From IMG/VR virus record IMGVR_UViG_3300021964_009065, positions 1-47,445 of that record: a stretch of 47,445 bases of DNA; one strand, given 5' to 3'. How positions within the stretch are numbered: position 1 is the first letter of the stretch; every line of letters starts with the position of its first letter. This stretch comes from a virus. Below the pieces are notes generated by a model. The model made no database searches and had not been told where the DNA came from. It was given only the letters and a program-made list of their open reading frames with translations. Positions 35,501 through 43,243 of this stretch are shown here, piece by piece. The translations under genes were made by a program, and so were the position numbers.

Positions 35501-35659
35501 AGAAGTTACAAACTTTTCAATTGCTGGAGTGCTATCTCCATTTTTATAATAGAGATAACCATCTTTATAGTTAATGGCTAATTCGCCATGCTCAAGAACC
35601 GACGTAGCAGGAACTCGACCAGCGACGCCTGATTTCTTTAATAGAATTTTATTTGCCAT
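32576..35659 (-). CDS. Very long modular tail-fibre protein
   Basis: A 1027-residue fibre protein. The N-terminus MANKILLKKSGVAGRVPATS..L.HGELAINYKDGYLYYKNG is a common phage fibre attachment domain. Residues 80-520 are repeated modules, including two nearly identical 80-residue copies (LTDLSIG.DGTASGSGSLAY, FTYTPPDL(T/S)(S/G)YL) and the YYTDARADARV / YYTDARVDTHL pair. The C-terminal 430 residues are unlike the other fibres and end in a beta domain (about 880-1027) that may bind receptors. It has its own late promoter box 74 nt upstream. Confidence 0.85.
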   Translation of the reverse strand: MANKILLKKSGVAGRVPATSVLEHGELAINYKDGYLYYKNGDSTPAIEKFVTSDLITLDLATDNGATTTNSITVGGLSIGSAYSLPSNDGSNGQVITTDGSGNLSFTTPSTVSSIDDLSDVDTTTTSPSSGQVLKWDGSNWTPANDIDTTLSLGSASINQLGDVSISSVSDGQVLTYDSSTSKWINSANSGGISLTDLSIGTDGTASGSGSLAYNDSTGVFTYTPPDLTSYLTDITNENLEDLSNVTLTSPTNGQVLQYNGTAWVNAANSGGIALTDLSIGADGTASGSGSLAYNDSTGVFTYTPPDLSGYLTSYTETDPIFSASPAFGITSTNITNWNTAYGWGDHASAGYLTSETTTSLTYNPSTSELSFTDETGSTNTIDLSGLLDEDARAIASGTLNSTTGIVTFTRDDLTTFTVDLSALLDDTNLVTSVNGNTGIVVLDTDDVNEGSTNLYYTDARADARVSLQTGANLDLSSKSTTDLTEGTNLYYTDARVDTHLNQTGSITSGYVLSWDGTDYAWVAQSGGSGSDGASIDLGTPSDSNLTDGLLTFTTTTKVTDAIDELNEVLAKLAPAKPANLSTFSLSLQSSYSATESSTGTNRSNVTSDNTPRTSNVTTFWDGESGTLTSEVDGSVTGTRTLTSGDDAGTYGDLVIDTDSGYPPSGNGANFWQALTAYINRGSALSLGEHTMQMKHSTTGDTSLLTFYVDNPTTTTISGTSFNVTNSTTSYVSGVPTLSSGTTFTVDFTVNDAIKQFYNTTRIAAISGSNILSSTVNHQITGIQTANSAVSETGKTLTVGSNKYDETPSVTFTGYNSQGTAGTSSNLSLTNVRVDTVSTNESTKRKLSGSGQYPTTGYGGTYDSTQALNSGAYVNEMQFINGQFKYPSSTNYSSLVPTAGPNYTSGMGTGTRWWCYEHSTTLAAISAFTLTINGSSGFSGTETSGVEIYARVDGSSGTSGWIDCNSSYPGSGSPTNDGDPAMVFGSSTATSKRVTFGTAAKTGTLYIRIGFPSGSTKYFSSVSISLG
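34089..34129 (-). repeat. Third copy of the fibre module repeat (41 bp)
   Basis: First 41 bp of the 62-bp repeat (15297-15358, 29865-29926) recur here without mismatch inside the 1027-residue fibre gene, in the same orientation. Confidence 0.9.
34737..35032 (-). repeat. 240-bp-spaced module duplication in the 1027-residue fibre gene
   Basis: 34737-34792 and 34977-35032 are identical over 56 bp. Similar sequence continues between them, so this is a tandem duplication with a period of 240 bp (80 codons). It encodes two copies of the FTYTPPDL module. Confidence 0.9.
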
Positions 35660-35786
35660 TTATATATTACCTAAAGAGGTCACAATAAAAGAGATAGAAA
35701 TCTCAGTATTACCGTATTAAAATTATTTTATATATTTATACACACTTAAGTGTGGTATTTTACTTTATTAAGAGTATGTTCCACCA
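35660..35786 (-). promoter_or_regulatory. 127-nt intergenic region: late promoter, palindrome and leader hairpin
   Basis: No gene is seen here. On the minus strand it contains in order the 14-bp perfect palindrome CACACTTAAGTGTG (35741-35754), a T4-type late box TATAAATA directly after it (35733-35740), and a small leader hairpin GAGAT-TTCT-ATCTC (35691-35704) followed by TTTTATT. The ATG of the 1027-residue fibre is at 35659. The palindrome might be an operator or part of a terminator for the 892-residue fibre; this is not resolved. Confidence 0.65.
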
Positions 35787-38465
35787 TTATGGTGATCCAT
35801 ATGTTCCACCATCAATAACAAAACTATGAATTTCATTAGTTCCATTACCATGTATATCGCCATCAACACCAATACCACCGGCTACCACTAAGGCACCAGT
35901 AACTTCTGATGTAGCATTTGCTGTTGATGTAACACTAACAGTTGTAAATCTACCAGTACTTGCAGTTGTTGCACCAACTGGAGCTCCATCAACTGTACCA
36001 CCATTAATATCTGGGTTAGTAAGAGTTTTGTTTGTAAGAGTTTCAGCACCAGCTAAAGTTGCTAATGTGCCAGTTGTTGGTAATGTAACATTAGTTGTTG
36101 ATGTTGTTGTAAATGTTAAGCTATTTGCGCCGCTTGTAACAAGATTTCCAGCAAGTGTAATTGTTGAAGCACCATTATTAACACCAGTACCACCATATAC
36201 TGGATCAACTACTGTAGCATTCCAAGTACCAGCTGTAATAGTTCCTAAAGTTGTGATAGATGTTTGACCAACATATGTATCTGCAATTTCAAGAGTATCA
36301 TTATTAATAGCAAGTTCATTTGCTTTTACATTAACATCAATAACACCGCCTGCAAAGCTTAAACCATCGCCAGCAATAGAAGAATCAACTTGTAATTCAT
36401 CGGAAGATATTACTAAACCAGAGTTTGTAGCAAGATTAATATCAAATTCTGTACCAGTTAACGTTAAACCTTCACCTGCAGTATATGTACCAGCACCGGA
36501 GAATTGCATGAAGTATACAGGATCAGTACCAACAGTTGAAACAGCTTCTGTCATCACCCAACCGGTATCTGCGTATGTATTACCATGTGTTACAAAGATA
36601 AAGTCACCGCCGGCCATTTCAGTTGGTGTATCAAAGTCATTAGCACGAGTAAGAACTGTTGTAGATGTAACTACATAAACACCGTTATGAGCAGCAGTTG
36701 ATTCGCCAGCAATAATAACTCTATCGCCTGTTGTAATATGTGTATCACCATCTAAATCACCACCTGCAAGATCAAGCGCAGTTCCTAATGTAAGTGTAGC
36801 GCCTACACCACTAGTTCCATTACTATATGTTACTGTGCCGCCAGTAATTGATGCTAAAGTATCTGCAACATAAGCGTGTGCTGGAGCATGTACATGTAAT
36901 CCTTCGGCAACTGCATCAACATATCGTTTGTTTGCTGCATCAGTATCATTAACAGGATCAGCAACATCCTGAATGTTTGCACTGTTAACAGAAACGTGTC
37001 CAGTACCATTTGGATTAATTGAAATAGTACCATTAGCATCCGTAGAACTAATTTCATTACCATTAATTCTAATATTATCAACATCTAATTGCTCTAGACC
37101 AGCTAATGTTAATGTTGTTTCGCCTGGATTAAGTGATGATGTACCAAGAGTGGTTGTTTGTACTTCAACAGCGCCTGTTGTGACAGTAAAGTCTGTAGAG
37201 TCAAAGGAAGCAACACCCTTAGTTGTTGTAGTGGCATCATCTCCAGTGACAGTTATTGTATCACCAGAAACTGAAGTACTAATACCAGTTCCACCAGAAA
37301 CTGTTAACGTATCTCCAAGGTCAATTGCATTTGAACCGCTGTCTGAAGAAACAGTTATTGTTGAATTGACTAATTGTGTATTTGATACACCGCCAGATGC
37401 AATACTTACTGCGCCTGAAGATACAGAGAAATCATTTGAATTAAATGATGCAACACCTTTGGTAGTTGTTGTAGCATCATCACCTGTAACTGTTACAGTA
37501 GTTCCTAGAACAGAAGTACTAATACCTGTTCCGCCGGCAACAGTTAATGTGTCAGCACCTGCTGAATCTCCATTAACATCTACTGAGCTTGTTCCAGAAT
37601 CAGCGTTAAGATTTAATGTTGCAGAAACGTTTGTTTCACTTGCAGCAGTTAATCTACCTTGTTGATCAACTGTAAATCCAACAGTTTTAGTTGCTGAACC
37701 ATATGCATTAGGTGTAACAGCAGTATCATCAAGATCAATTGAAATTGAATTATTACTTACTGTTGTTGTAATTCCTGTATCACCAGAAATAGTAAGTGTT
37801 TCACCACCAGCAACATTATCAGTTGTTCCAACGTCTGCCGCAATATCAAAAGAGGTAAAGATTGTTGCTGTTGTTGCGGCAGTAATTTGACCTTGTGCAT
37901 TAACTGTTAATACTGGAACTTCAGAAGCGCTACCGTATGAGTCAGCAGTAACACCGGTATTTGTAATAGAAACCGTAGAAGTATCACCAGCATCGTCATT
38001 TGTTATTGTAATGCCTGTTCCACCGGTTACTGCGCCACCAACTGTGTCATAAATGTATTCTTCAAGGCTATCTGAACCAATGTATGGATTTGTTAATACA
38101 ACTTTACCAGAACCATTAGGAGTAATATTAATATCACCGCTAGTATCAGTTGAAGATAATGTATTACCGTTTAATGTTAAATTATCAACATTTAATACAT
38201 CAATCTTACTATCTGAATCTACAATAAGAGCACTATCAGGGGTTAGTGTTCCATGCTGATGATCTAATAAGTCTGTAAAATACTTACCACCAATAATATG
38301 GTGAACTGCAGCATCACCGTTAGTTTCGGTTCCTACACCAATATATACTCTATCACCACCATTTGCTTGCGTTCCTGAAAGTGATGAGTACGCTAATTCG
38401 CCTGCACCTAGGACCTGTGGATCCCCAGCGCTGCTACTTCTTTTAATTCTTATAATAGATGCCAT
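35787..38465 (-). CDS. Long tail-fibre protein with KGVASF and KRYVDA motifs
   Basis: An 892-residue fibre protein starting MASIIRIKRSSSAGDPQVLGAGELAYS, the fibre N-terminal type that anchors on the baseplate. Its middle carries repeated beta modules (TGISTSV..T.TVTGDDATTTTKGVASF twice, and ISINPNG / INITPNG). DPVNDTDAANKRYVDAVAEG near residue 510 is a widespread marine T4-like fibre motif, followed by a domain with THITTGDRVIIAGE...NGVYVVTS. The C-terminus ends GALVVAGGIGVDGDIHG...GGTYGSP. Likely a structural shaft. A 13-bp direct repeat (35775-35787 and 35800-35812) flanks its stop codon. Confidence 0.85.
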   Translation of the reverse strand: MASIIRIKRSSSAGDPQVLGAGELAYSSLSGTQANGGDRVYIGVGTETNGDAAVHHIIGGKYFTDLLDHQHGTLTPDSALIVDSDSKIDVLNVDNLTLNGNTLSSTDTSGDINITPNGSGKVVLTNPYIGSDSLEEYIYDTVGGAVTGGTGITITNDDAGDTSTVSITNTGVTADSYGSASEVPVLTVNAQGQITAATTATIFTSFDIAADVGTTDNVAGGETLTISGDTGITTTVSNNSISIDLDDTAVTPNAYGSATKTVGFTVDQQGRLTAASETNVSATLNLNADSGTSSVDVNGDSAGADTLTVAGGTGISTSVLGTTVTVTGDDATTTTKGVASFNSNDFSVSSGAVSIASGGVSNTQLVNSTITVSSDSGSNAIDLGDTLTVSGGTGISTSVSGDTITVTGDDATTTTKGVASFDSTDFTVTTGAVEVQTTTLGTSSLNPGETTLTLAGLEQLDVDNIRINGNEISSTDANGTISINPNGTGHVSVNSANIQDVADPVNDTDAANKRYVDAVAEGLHVHAPAHAYVADTLASITGGTVTYSNGTSGVGATLTLGTALDLAGGDLDGDTHITTGDRVIIAGESTAAHNGVYVVTSTTVLTRANDFDTPTEMAGGDFIFVTHGNTYADTGWVMTEAVSTVGTDPVYFMQFSGAGTYTAGEGLTLTGTEFDINLATNSGLVISSDELQVDSSIAGDGLSFAGGVIDVNVKANELAINNDTLEIADTYVGQTSITTLGTITAGTWNATVVDPVYGGTGVNNGASTITLAGNLVTSGANSLTFTTTSTTNVTLPTTGTLATLAGAETLTNKTLTNPDINGGTVDGAPVGATTASTGRFTTVSVTSTANATSEVTGALVVAGGIGVDGDIHGNGTNEIHSFVIDGGTYGSP

Positions 38466-38690
38466 TTAGTAATGTCCCCCTGTAATTTCCTGTTCTTCCA
38501 AAGTGTTTGTTGCTGTCCATTTTGCAGATACTGCTTTATAAACTAGGACTGAGCCGTTTTTCTTATTTGCTGCGTCTACATCAATAATATTTTCCATAAC
38601 TCCAGCAGATCCAGATAAACCCTGTTCTCCTACCGTAGTTACTGTAGTACTCTGTTCTCCCTCAACCGTAACGTAAATATCGTCTGCCAT
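38466..38690 (-). CDS. Small fibre-associated protein
   Basis: A 74-residue protein starting MADDIYVTVEGEQSTTVTT and ending TLEEQEITGGHY. It has no recognisable family; the NKKNGSVLVYKAVSAKWTAT segment resembles the N.GQVL.Y....W linker seen in the large fibres of this window. It lies directly before the 892-residue fibre gene (no gap) and after the 111-residue gene (2-nt gap), so it is expected to be a fibre accessory or connector. Confidence 0.65.
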   Translation of the reverse strand: MADDIYVTVEGEQSTTVTTVGEQGLSGSAGVMENIIDVDAANKKNGSVLVYKAVSAKWTATNTLEEQEITGGHY

Positions 38691-38692
38691 TT

Positions 38693-39028
38693 TTATGTCT
38701 GCGTAATTTCTGGTGTTATAATTATGATACCTTCTAACACTCTACGTTTTTCGCCTCCTGCTGAAGTAATTTCAACGTCGTAAAGATATCTACCTGGTTT
38801 AATTGCTGCAGTCTGAGCAGCAGTAAGTGATAACCTTATTTTTCCAGCTAACTCTGCATAAACGCTTGCAGTGAAGTCATGTGCTGTTGGTGATGCATAT
38901 GATTTGCGAATCTGCGATCTTACAGTATAGCCAGTAAGGTTTAATGGATCTCCGTTACCTTGATTTGCTGTAACGATGATACTATAATCTGCGCCTGCAT
39001 CTATGTATAAGTTTGTTATCGTTGCCAT
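38693..39028 (-). CDS. Ig-like small virion protein (BppU-type N-domain-like)
   Basis: A 111-residue beta-rich protein with MATITNLYIDAGADYSIIVTA, LNLTGYTVRSQIRKSY and IKPGRYLYDVEITSAGGEKRRVLEG. This pattern of a TGYTVRSQIR strand and an RYLYDVE(I/V)..A.G strand is found in baseplate or fibre adaptor domains of the BppU N-terminal type. Probably an adaptor between baseplate and fibres. A late promoter box lies 18 nt before its start. Confidence 0.72.
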   Translation of the reverse strand: MATITNLYIDAGADYSIIVTANQGNGDPLNLTGYTVRSQIRKSYASPTAHDFTASVYAELAGKIRLSLTAAQTAAIKPGRYLYDVEITSAGGEKRRVLEGIIIITPEITQT

Positions 39029-39045
39029 TTACTTATTCTTTATAT

Positions 39046-39053
39046 TATTTATA
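39046..39053 (-). promoter_or_regulatory. T4-type late promoter box before the 111-residue gene
   Basis: TATAAATA on the minus strand in the 72-nt gap upstream of 38693-39028, 18 nt from the ATG. Probably drives the two small genes and the 892-residue fibre. Confidence 0.7.
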
Positions 39054-39100
39054 AAAATTTATTATCGTAATTAGTACATAATAATTCTAATTGCCATAGT

Positions 39101-39679
39101 TTACCTTATAATCATAAATGAAACTTCATCATAATCTTGAGGAGAACCAAAACCACTTCCTCCATCAGCATATACAGTTTGGAAATTAAATGATGTAGCT
39201 GTTTTTACTGGGCTAACTGAAGGTCCACCAGCTGCAATAAATATGGCATTTAAATAAACGTTTTCTATTGAACTTTCACCACAAGTACCAACAATCGCAT
39301 AATTAGTATCTGGCATCGCAGTAGTAAATGTTACTGTATATACACCTGTTGAATTTTTAACAATGCTTGCAATATTTCCTGATGCTCGAGGAGTGATTGT
39401 TCCTGTTAATGTACCATTAAAGTTAGCCCAAGCTCTTGTCCCATAGTATGGTGCTAAACCTGTTGTTTTTGTAATGTCATTTACGTCGTTCCAAGAAAAA
39501 CTACCATCACCATCAGATGCTAAGAATTGACCTGATGTACCATTACTTGAAACATTTAACTGCTCAGCATTAATTGAGTTTGCTGCAAGCTTGTCATTTG
39601 TAATAGCATCATTTGCAATCTTTGAAGTAGTTATTGCATTATCATTTATTACATCTGTATTTATTTTAGTATTTGCCAT
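39101..39679 (-). CDS. Fibre-like protein with N-terminal helical repeat
   Basis: A 192-residue protein. Residues 1-45 carry repeated short helices (VINDNAITTSKIANDAITNDKLAANSINAEQL), typical of fibre shafts. Then follows a fibre module (SNGTSGQFLASDGDGSFSW) and a C-terminal beta domain starting ARAWANFNGTLTGTITPRASGNIASI and continuing GVYTVTFTTAMPD, a common C-terminal fibre domain. The end (SPQDYDEVSFMIIR) is typical too. It lies 2 nt after the 60-residue gene. Confidence 0.8.
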   Translation of the reverse strand: MANTKINTDVINDNAITTSKIANDAITNDKLAANSINAEQLNVSSNGTSGQFLASDGDGSFSWNDVNDITKTTGLAPYYGTRAWANFNGTLTGTITPRASGNIASIVKNSTGVYTVTFTTAMPDTNYAIVGTCGESSIENVYLNAIFIAAGGPSVSPVKTATSFNFQTVYADGGSGFGSPQDYDEVSFMIIR

Positions 39680-39681
39680 AA

Positions 39682-39864
39682 TTATTTTTTAATTGTATTT
39701 TTAACTTCGTCTATAGCATTTATCCAGGTACCATTTTCTAAATTTCCACTTTTAATATCATGATACAACATATCTAATTGTTCTCTTAGTGGTGGATACA
39801 TATTAGATCTAAGTCTATCAAACTCTGAAATTTCTCCTTGATATTTTTCTGGATTGTATGCCAT
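39682..39864 (-). CDS. Small fibre-region protein (YPPLREQLDMLYHD motif)
   Basis: A 60-residue protein, MAYNPEKYQGEISEFDRLRS followed by YPPLREQLDMLYHDIKSGNL and ending in a Lys-rich tail. The motif YPP..EQLD.LYHDI..G occurs in small proteins or domains encoded in fibre regions of many tailed phages; function not known to me, possibly a fibre chaperone or attachment domain. It lies 9 nt after the collar-domain gene. Confidence 0.75.
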   Translation of the reverse strand: MAYNPEKYQGEISEFDRLRSNMYPPLREQLDMLYHDIKSGNLENGTWINAIDEVKNTIKK

Positions 39865-39873
39865 ATTTATTCC

Positions 39874-40974
39874 TTATGTCTTTATTATAAATGCTATACC
39901 TGTATATGGTGGCAAATTAGCATTTGTTCCACTAGAACCTTCAGTAGAGTTAGTTACTGATATACCTGTTGTAGCGTCCTGTGTTGCAGATGTCCATGAA
40001 CAACAACGAGCTCCTGTTGCAACCATGTATGGACCAGACCAACCACCTACGTCATATCCACCTGATGTTGAATCACTACCAATTACATGATCATGACCTG
40101 GATCAGTAACTGATGCAGTGTGAGTATGTGATACAACAATAGCATCTTTACTACCTCCAGTAGCACCAATATTATAATTATTACCTGCACCAACAGGAAA
40201 TCTGTCCATTAAATTAGGCAAATTAAATGTTGTAGAACCATCACCTGCACCATATGATGTACCTATTACAGAAAATAAATTAGAATAGGTTGTGCGACTT
40301 ACAGCAGCGCCATTACATAATAACCAACCACTAGGTGCTGCAGCAGCAGACCACATCATTAACATTCCTGAACTAAAAGCAGTTGACCATACCGGAACTG
40401 TTCCTGTTCCGCTTGATGTTAATACTTGTCCGGAATCTCCAACATTGCCATTTAAACTAATTTGTCCTGTAATTGATATATTGTTACTATTCTGTGTAGC
40501 AAGTGTGCCAAGACCTAAATTTGATCGTGCTGCCGCAGCACTTGTAGCACCTGTGCCACCATTTGATAATTGTAATACTGATGTAATACTAGATGATGTA
40601 CCGCTAACATTGCCTGTTACATTCCCAGTTAAATTACCTGTTACATTGCCAGTAACGTTACCGGAAACATTGCCTGTTACATTCCCAGTTAAATTACCTG
40701 TTACATTATTTGCTGTTATATTTCCCAATGAATCTCGTATAACAACTGTATTTGCAGTAGCTGAAGTATCAGAACTTAAACCTCTTAATAAATCTGCATC
40801 TAGTCCTGAAGATACGCCATCTACAGATTTTATTTTTAGTAATATATCGGCACCTGTATAATCAGAAGCAGATACCTTACTATCTAAATCATTATTAATA
40901 TTAATAAAATTAGTATCTAACTCTTGAATAGTTAGTGGTGATCCTTTAGTATTTCTTAATGTTAGAGTAGCCAT
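39874..40974 (-). CDS. Tail-collar-domain fibre protein with TGN repeats
   Basis: A 366-residue fibre protein. The start MATLTLRNTKGSPLTIQELDTNF is a marine T4-like fibre N-terminus, shared with the genes at 40978 and 43767. Residues 90-130 are GNVTGNLTGN-type repeats. A phage tail collar domain follows at about 205-275 (LMMWSAAAAPSGWLLCNGAA...TFNLPNLMDRFPVGAG), then GGSKDAIVVSHTHTA with the His motif of receptor-binding tips, and a C-terminus ending NLPPYTGIAFIIKT. It is likely the short tail-fibre or fibre tip. Confidence 0.87.
   Translation of the reverse strand: MATLTLRNTKGSPLTIQELDTNFININNDLDSKVSASDYTGADILLKIKSVDGVSSGLDADLLRGLSSDTSATANTVVIRDSLGNITANNVTGNLTGNVTGNVSGNVTGNVTGNLTGNVTGNVSGTSSSITSVLQLSNGGTGATSAAAARSNLGLGTLATQNSNNISITGQISLNGNVGDSGQVLTSSGTGTVPVWSTAFSSGMLMMWSAAAAPSGWLLCNGAAVSRTTYSNLFSVIGTSYGAGDGSTTFNLPNLMDRFPVGAGNNYNIGATGGSKDAIVVSHTHTASVTDPGHDHVIGSDSTSGGYDVGGWSGPYMVATGARCCSWTSATQDATTGISVTNSTEGSSGTNANLPPYTGIAFIIKT
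40608..40707 (-). repeat. 12-bp type GN(V/L)(T/S) repeat tract
   Basis: Near-exact repeats of the form ttacctgttacattgccagt run across this stretch, encoding GNVTGNLTGNVSG-type units in the collar-domain fibre. A shorter tract of the same type occurs at about 41937-41984 in the neighbouring gene. Confidence 0.85.
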
Positions 40975-40977
40975 TTG

Positions 40978-42258
40978 TTATACTTTCATTATATAACATA
41001 ATGCATAATATGGAGGTAAGTTAGCATTAGTTACACTAGAACCTTCAGTAGAGTTTGTTATTGATAATGAAGTGCTATTATATCCTTTATTTTGAAATCT
41101 TAATGCGCGACTTCCACCGTCATTACGTCCTGATGTAATCCATGGACTAATAGTTCCATCTTCAGCAATATCTGTAGAATTACCATTAGCTCCAGTCGAC
41201 ATTTCAACTCTAGCTAAATAATTATTTCTATAGGATCCTGTTGCTGTGTGAGTATGGCTAGGTACAATAGCATCTTTGCTACCACCAGTAGCACCAACAT
41301 TATAACTTCCTGTAGCACCTACAACAAATCGATTAACTAAGTTTGGAGTTCCATTTGTACCATCACATAACGCCCAGCCGGCTGGAATATTGGATGATGA
41401 TCCAGACCACAAAATAATACCACCGGCAGGAACTACATATGGGCCAACTTCTTCTATTGCGTCTTGAACATTAGTACTTGAAATTATTCCAGATGGAGAA
41501 TATGTAACTTCAGATGCAGCAGTATCATATTCAATATATCCATCTACTTCAGCTAGTACTTCTGTTCCAGCTGTTACACCATTATCTAAAGTAAATGATG
41601 TAGATGATGTTTCTGTGTAGGCAGAATCAAATTGTCTAACACCATTAATATAAACTCGTAATTGATTAGTACCTGCAATATATGATGGAGCAGTAAATAC
41701 AGTTTGATTAGCAGTTGCAATTGTAGTAGTTCTTGTTGAATCAACCCGAGTTCCTGCTGTTGTAACATTCCCTGTTTGCTGTCCCCAAAAATAACTACCT
41801 TCACCATTTGTTTTTAAAATATATCCAGGTTGCTCTCCGGCTGGCAAAAGATTATTTAGTGCTTGTGATGAGCTACTTGACCCAGTACCACCTTTATTAA
41901 TAGATAAAATTCCAGTAATATCTGATGCAGTACCACTAACATTGCCTGTAACATTACCCGTTACATCTCCAGTTAAATTTCCATTAAAAGATATTGCTGA
42001 AATGCTTCCAGTATTATCTCTTAATGCCACCGTATTTACAGATGGAGTTGTTGCTGTATTATACCCGTCAATAGTATCAGCATCTAGACCAGATGTTGAT
42101 CCATCAACAGATTTTATTTGTGCTAGTATATATTGAGCAGTAATATCTGAAACATTTGCTTTTGTATTAATTTCGCTAAGCAAATATTCAAAATTGTGGT
42201 CTAACTCTTCAATAGTAAGAGGAGATCCTTTAGTACTTCTAAGAGTTAAACTAGACAT
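40978..42258 (-). CDS. Tail-collar-domain fibre protein, paralogue
   Basis: A 426-residue protein with start MSSLTLRSTKGSPLTIEELDHNF, short GNLTGDVTGNVTGNVSG repeats near residue 95, an added 110-residue middle domain (about 165-275, with RVYINGVRQFDSAYTE) and a collar domain at 280-315 (GGIILWSGSSSNIPAGWAL, PNLVNRFVVGA). It ends GGSKDAIVPSHTHTA...NSTEGSSVTNANLPPYYALCYIMKV, very similar to the 366-residue gene. The middle domain resembles the T7-fibre-like VYINGVRQ module seen in marine phage fibres. Probably another fibre tip. Confidence 0.87.
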   Translation of the reverse strand: MSSLTLRSTKGSPLTIEELDHNFEYLLSEINTKANVSDITAQYILAQIKSVDGSTSGLDADTIDGYNTATTPSVNTVALRDNTGSISAISFNGNLTGDVTGNVTGNVSGTASDITGILSINKGGTGSSSSSQALNNLLPAGEQPGYILKTNGEGSYFWGQQTGNVTTAGTRVDSTRTTTIATANQTVFTAPSYIAGTNQLRVYINGVRQFDSAYTETSSTSFTLDNGVTAGTEVLAEVDGYIEYDTAASEVTYSPSGIISSTNVQDAIEEVGPYVVPAGGIILWSGSSSNIPAGWALCDGTNGTPNLVNRFVVGATGSYNVGATGGSKDAIVPSHTHTATGSYRNNYLARVEMSTGANGNSTDIAEDGTISPWITSGRNDGGSRALRFQNKGYNSTSLSITNSTEGSSVTNANLPPYYALCYIMKV

Positions 42259-42747
42259 TTAAACATTCCATAAATTATCGAGATGCATTACACATGCCCA
42301 TAATGTGCCACTAGTAGTTTTTGGAATACTATGAACAGTAGTCAATCTAAATGAAATGCCTTGTCCTTCCGGAACAATTACTTCTTCATCTCCAAGTATA
42401 ATATTTCCTGTGCCCTTTAAATTATAACTGGTTACCCATGGAGTATCTGGCTCATTTTCCCACACTGTCATAGTATCCAGATGTCCAGTATTTTCTGGAA
42501 ATTCTAAAAACCATTTTACTACAGCTTTTTCATCTGCTGGATCTGGAAAGTTATCCATAAATATTTTGCGTTGGTGTCTATTCCAATCATTTAAATATTT
42601 ACTAAAGTTATAAACACTTAAATTATTGTTTCCATTTGCGCCCATTCTTCTATTAGAAGAACTTGCTGCATGCATAGGAACTTCATTCTTTAAACTTAAT
42701 AAAGCGTTTTTATTTTCTTCAGTCAAATTATCCAATATTTTGTACAT
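42259..42747 (-). CDS. Protein of unknown function following the oxygenase gene
   Basis: A 162-residue protein from the ATG at 42747. I prefer this ATG because AGAGG lies 5 nt before it and it falls one base after the stop of the preceding gene; an ATG five codons upstream (42762) would overlap. It contains NRHQRKIFMDNFPDPADEKAV and a C-terminal beta part (GTGNIILGDEEVIVPEGQGISFRL, VHSIPKTTSGTLWACVMHL) that could be a small cupin-like or jelly-roll fold. No catalytic motif recognised. It is linked with the 2OG oxygenase gene, so a joint role in modifying a fibre protein is possible. Confidence 0.65.
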   Translation of the reverse strand: MYKILDNLTEENKNALLSLKNEVPMHAASSSNRRMGANGNNNLSVYNFSKYLNDWNRHQRKIFMDNFPDPADEKAVVKWFLEFPENTGHLDTMTVWENEPDTPWVTSYNLKGTGNIILGDEEVIVPEGQGISFRLTTVHSIPKTTSGTLWACVMHLDNLWNV

Positions 42748-42748
42748 G

Positions 42749-43243
42749 TTATCCTCTTTCATATAGGTATATTAATGTATACCTTAAATTTTTAACTGGT
42801 GGTACCGAGTGTGTTAATCCAATGTCTTTAAATATTATAGCTCTACCCTCTTCATCTGGATAATGGGTATCTTCTATTTTTATTCCATCTTCACTATCTT
42901 GAAGATTAATTAATACGTTATAAGTATATGCTGTTTTGTCTTTATGATCTGGAAGATAATCACCAATATCATATTTATTAACAACAACTTCAGCTAATTT
43001 AGAATTTTCAAACTCAGGCGCTATTTCAGTTAATTTCTGTAATGCTTCTTTTCCTAAAGTTTTATTTAAAGCAACACTATAACTACATTCTAAATTTTTT
43101 CCGCTAGCTCTGTAATACTCCATTTTATTTCTTTTAACAAATCTAGCTGGATGCAAATCTTTTATTATTTGCAGAGCATATTTACACTGCTGGGGTGTCC
43201 ATAAGTTTTGGTGTAAGTGTAGGCATGTCGCCAACTGCTTCAT
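42749..43243 (-). CDS. 2-oxoglutarate/Fe(II) oxygenase
   Basis: A 164-residue dioxygenase. Iron ligands are visible as H100-x-D102 (PDHKD) and H145 (GLTHSVPP), and Arg154 (NLRYTLIYLY) fits the 2-oxoglutarate-binding residue; VVVNKYDIGDYLPDH is a typical prolyl 4-hydroxylase-type opening. The start at 43243 is chosen because GGAGGG lies 9 nt upstream; a TTG start at 43270 would overlap the previous gene further. Such enzymes are common in marine T4-like phages and hydroxylate proteins or small molecules. Its place among fibre genes suggests a fibre substrate, which is inference. Confidence 0.85.
   Translation of the reverse strand: MKQLATCLHLHQNLWTPQQCKYALQIIKDLHPARFVKRNKMEYYRASGKNLECSYSVALNKTLGKEALQKLTEIAPEFENSKLAEVVVNKYDIGDYLPDHKDKTAYTYNVLINLQDSEDGIKIEDTHYPDEEGRAIIFKDIGLTHSVPPVKNLRYTLIYLYERG

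Noticed and set aside
28406-35659. Diversity-generating retroelement acting on the repetitive fibre genes (Mtd-like N-terminus, repeated segments)
   Set aside because: No reverse transcriptase frame (no YxDD motif) is present and the repeats are not of the template/variable type with adenine-specific changes.
36973-37665. Long plus-strand open frame (230 codons) opposite the 892-residue fibre gene
   Set aside because: It is antisense to a repetitive Thr/Val/Ser-rich coding sequence, which leaves few stops in that frame. The predicted product is a low-complexity mirror of the repeats; no other plus-strand genes are credible in the window.
40292-40861. Plus-strand open frame (189 codons) opposite the collar-domain fibre gene
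   Set aside because: Produced by the GNVTGN repeats read on the other strand (LPVTFPVKLPVT-like runs). No ribosome site or family resemblance.
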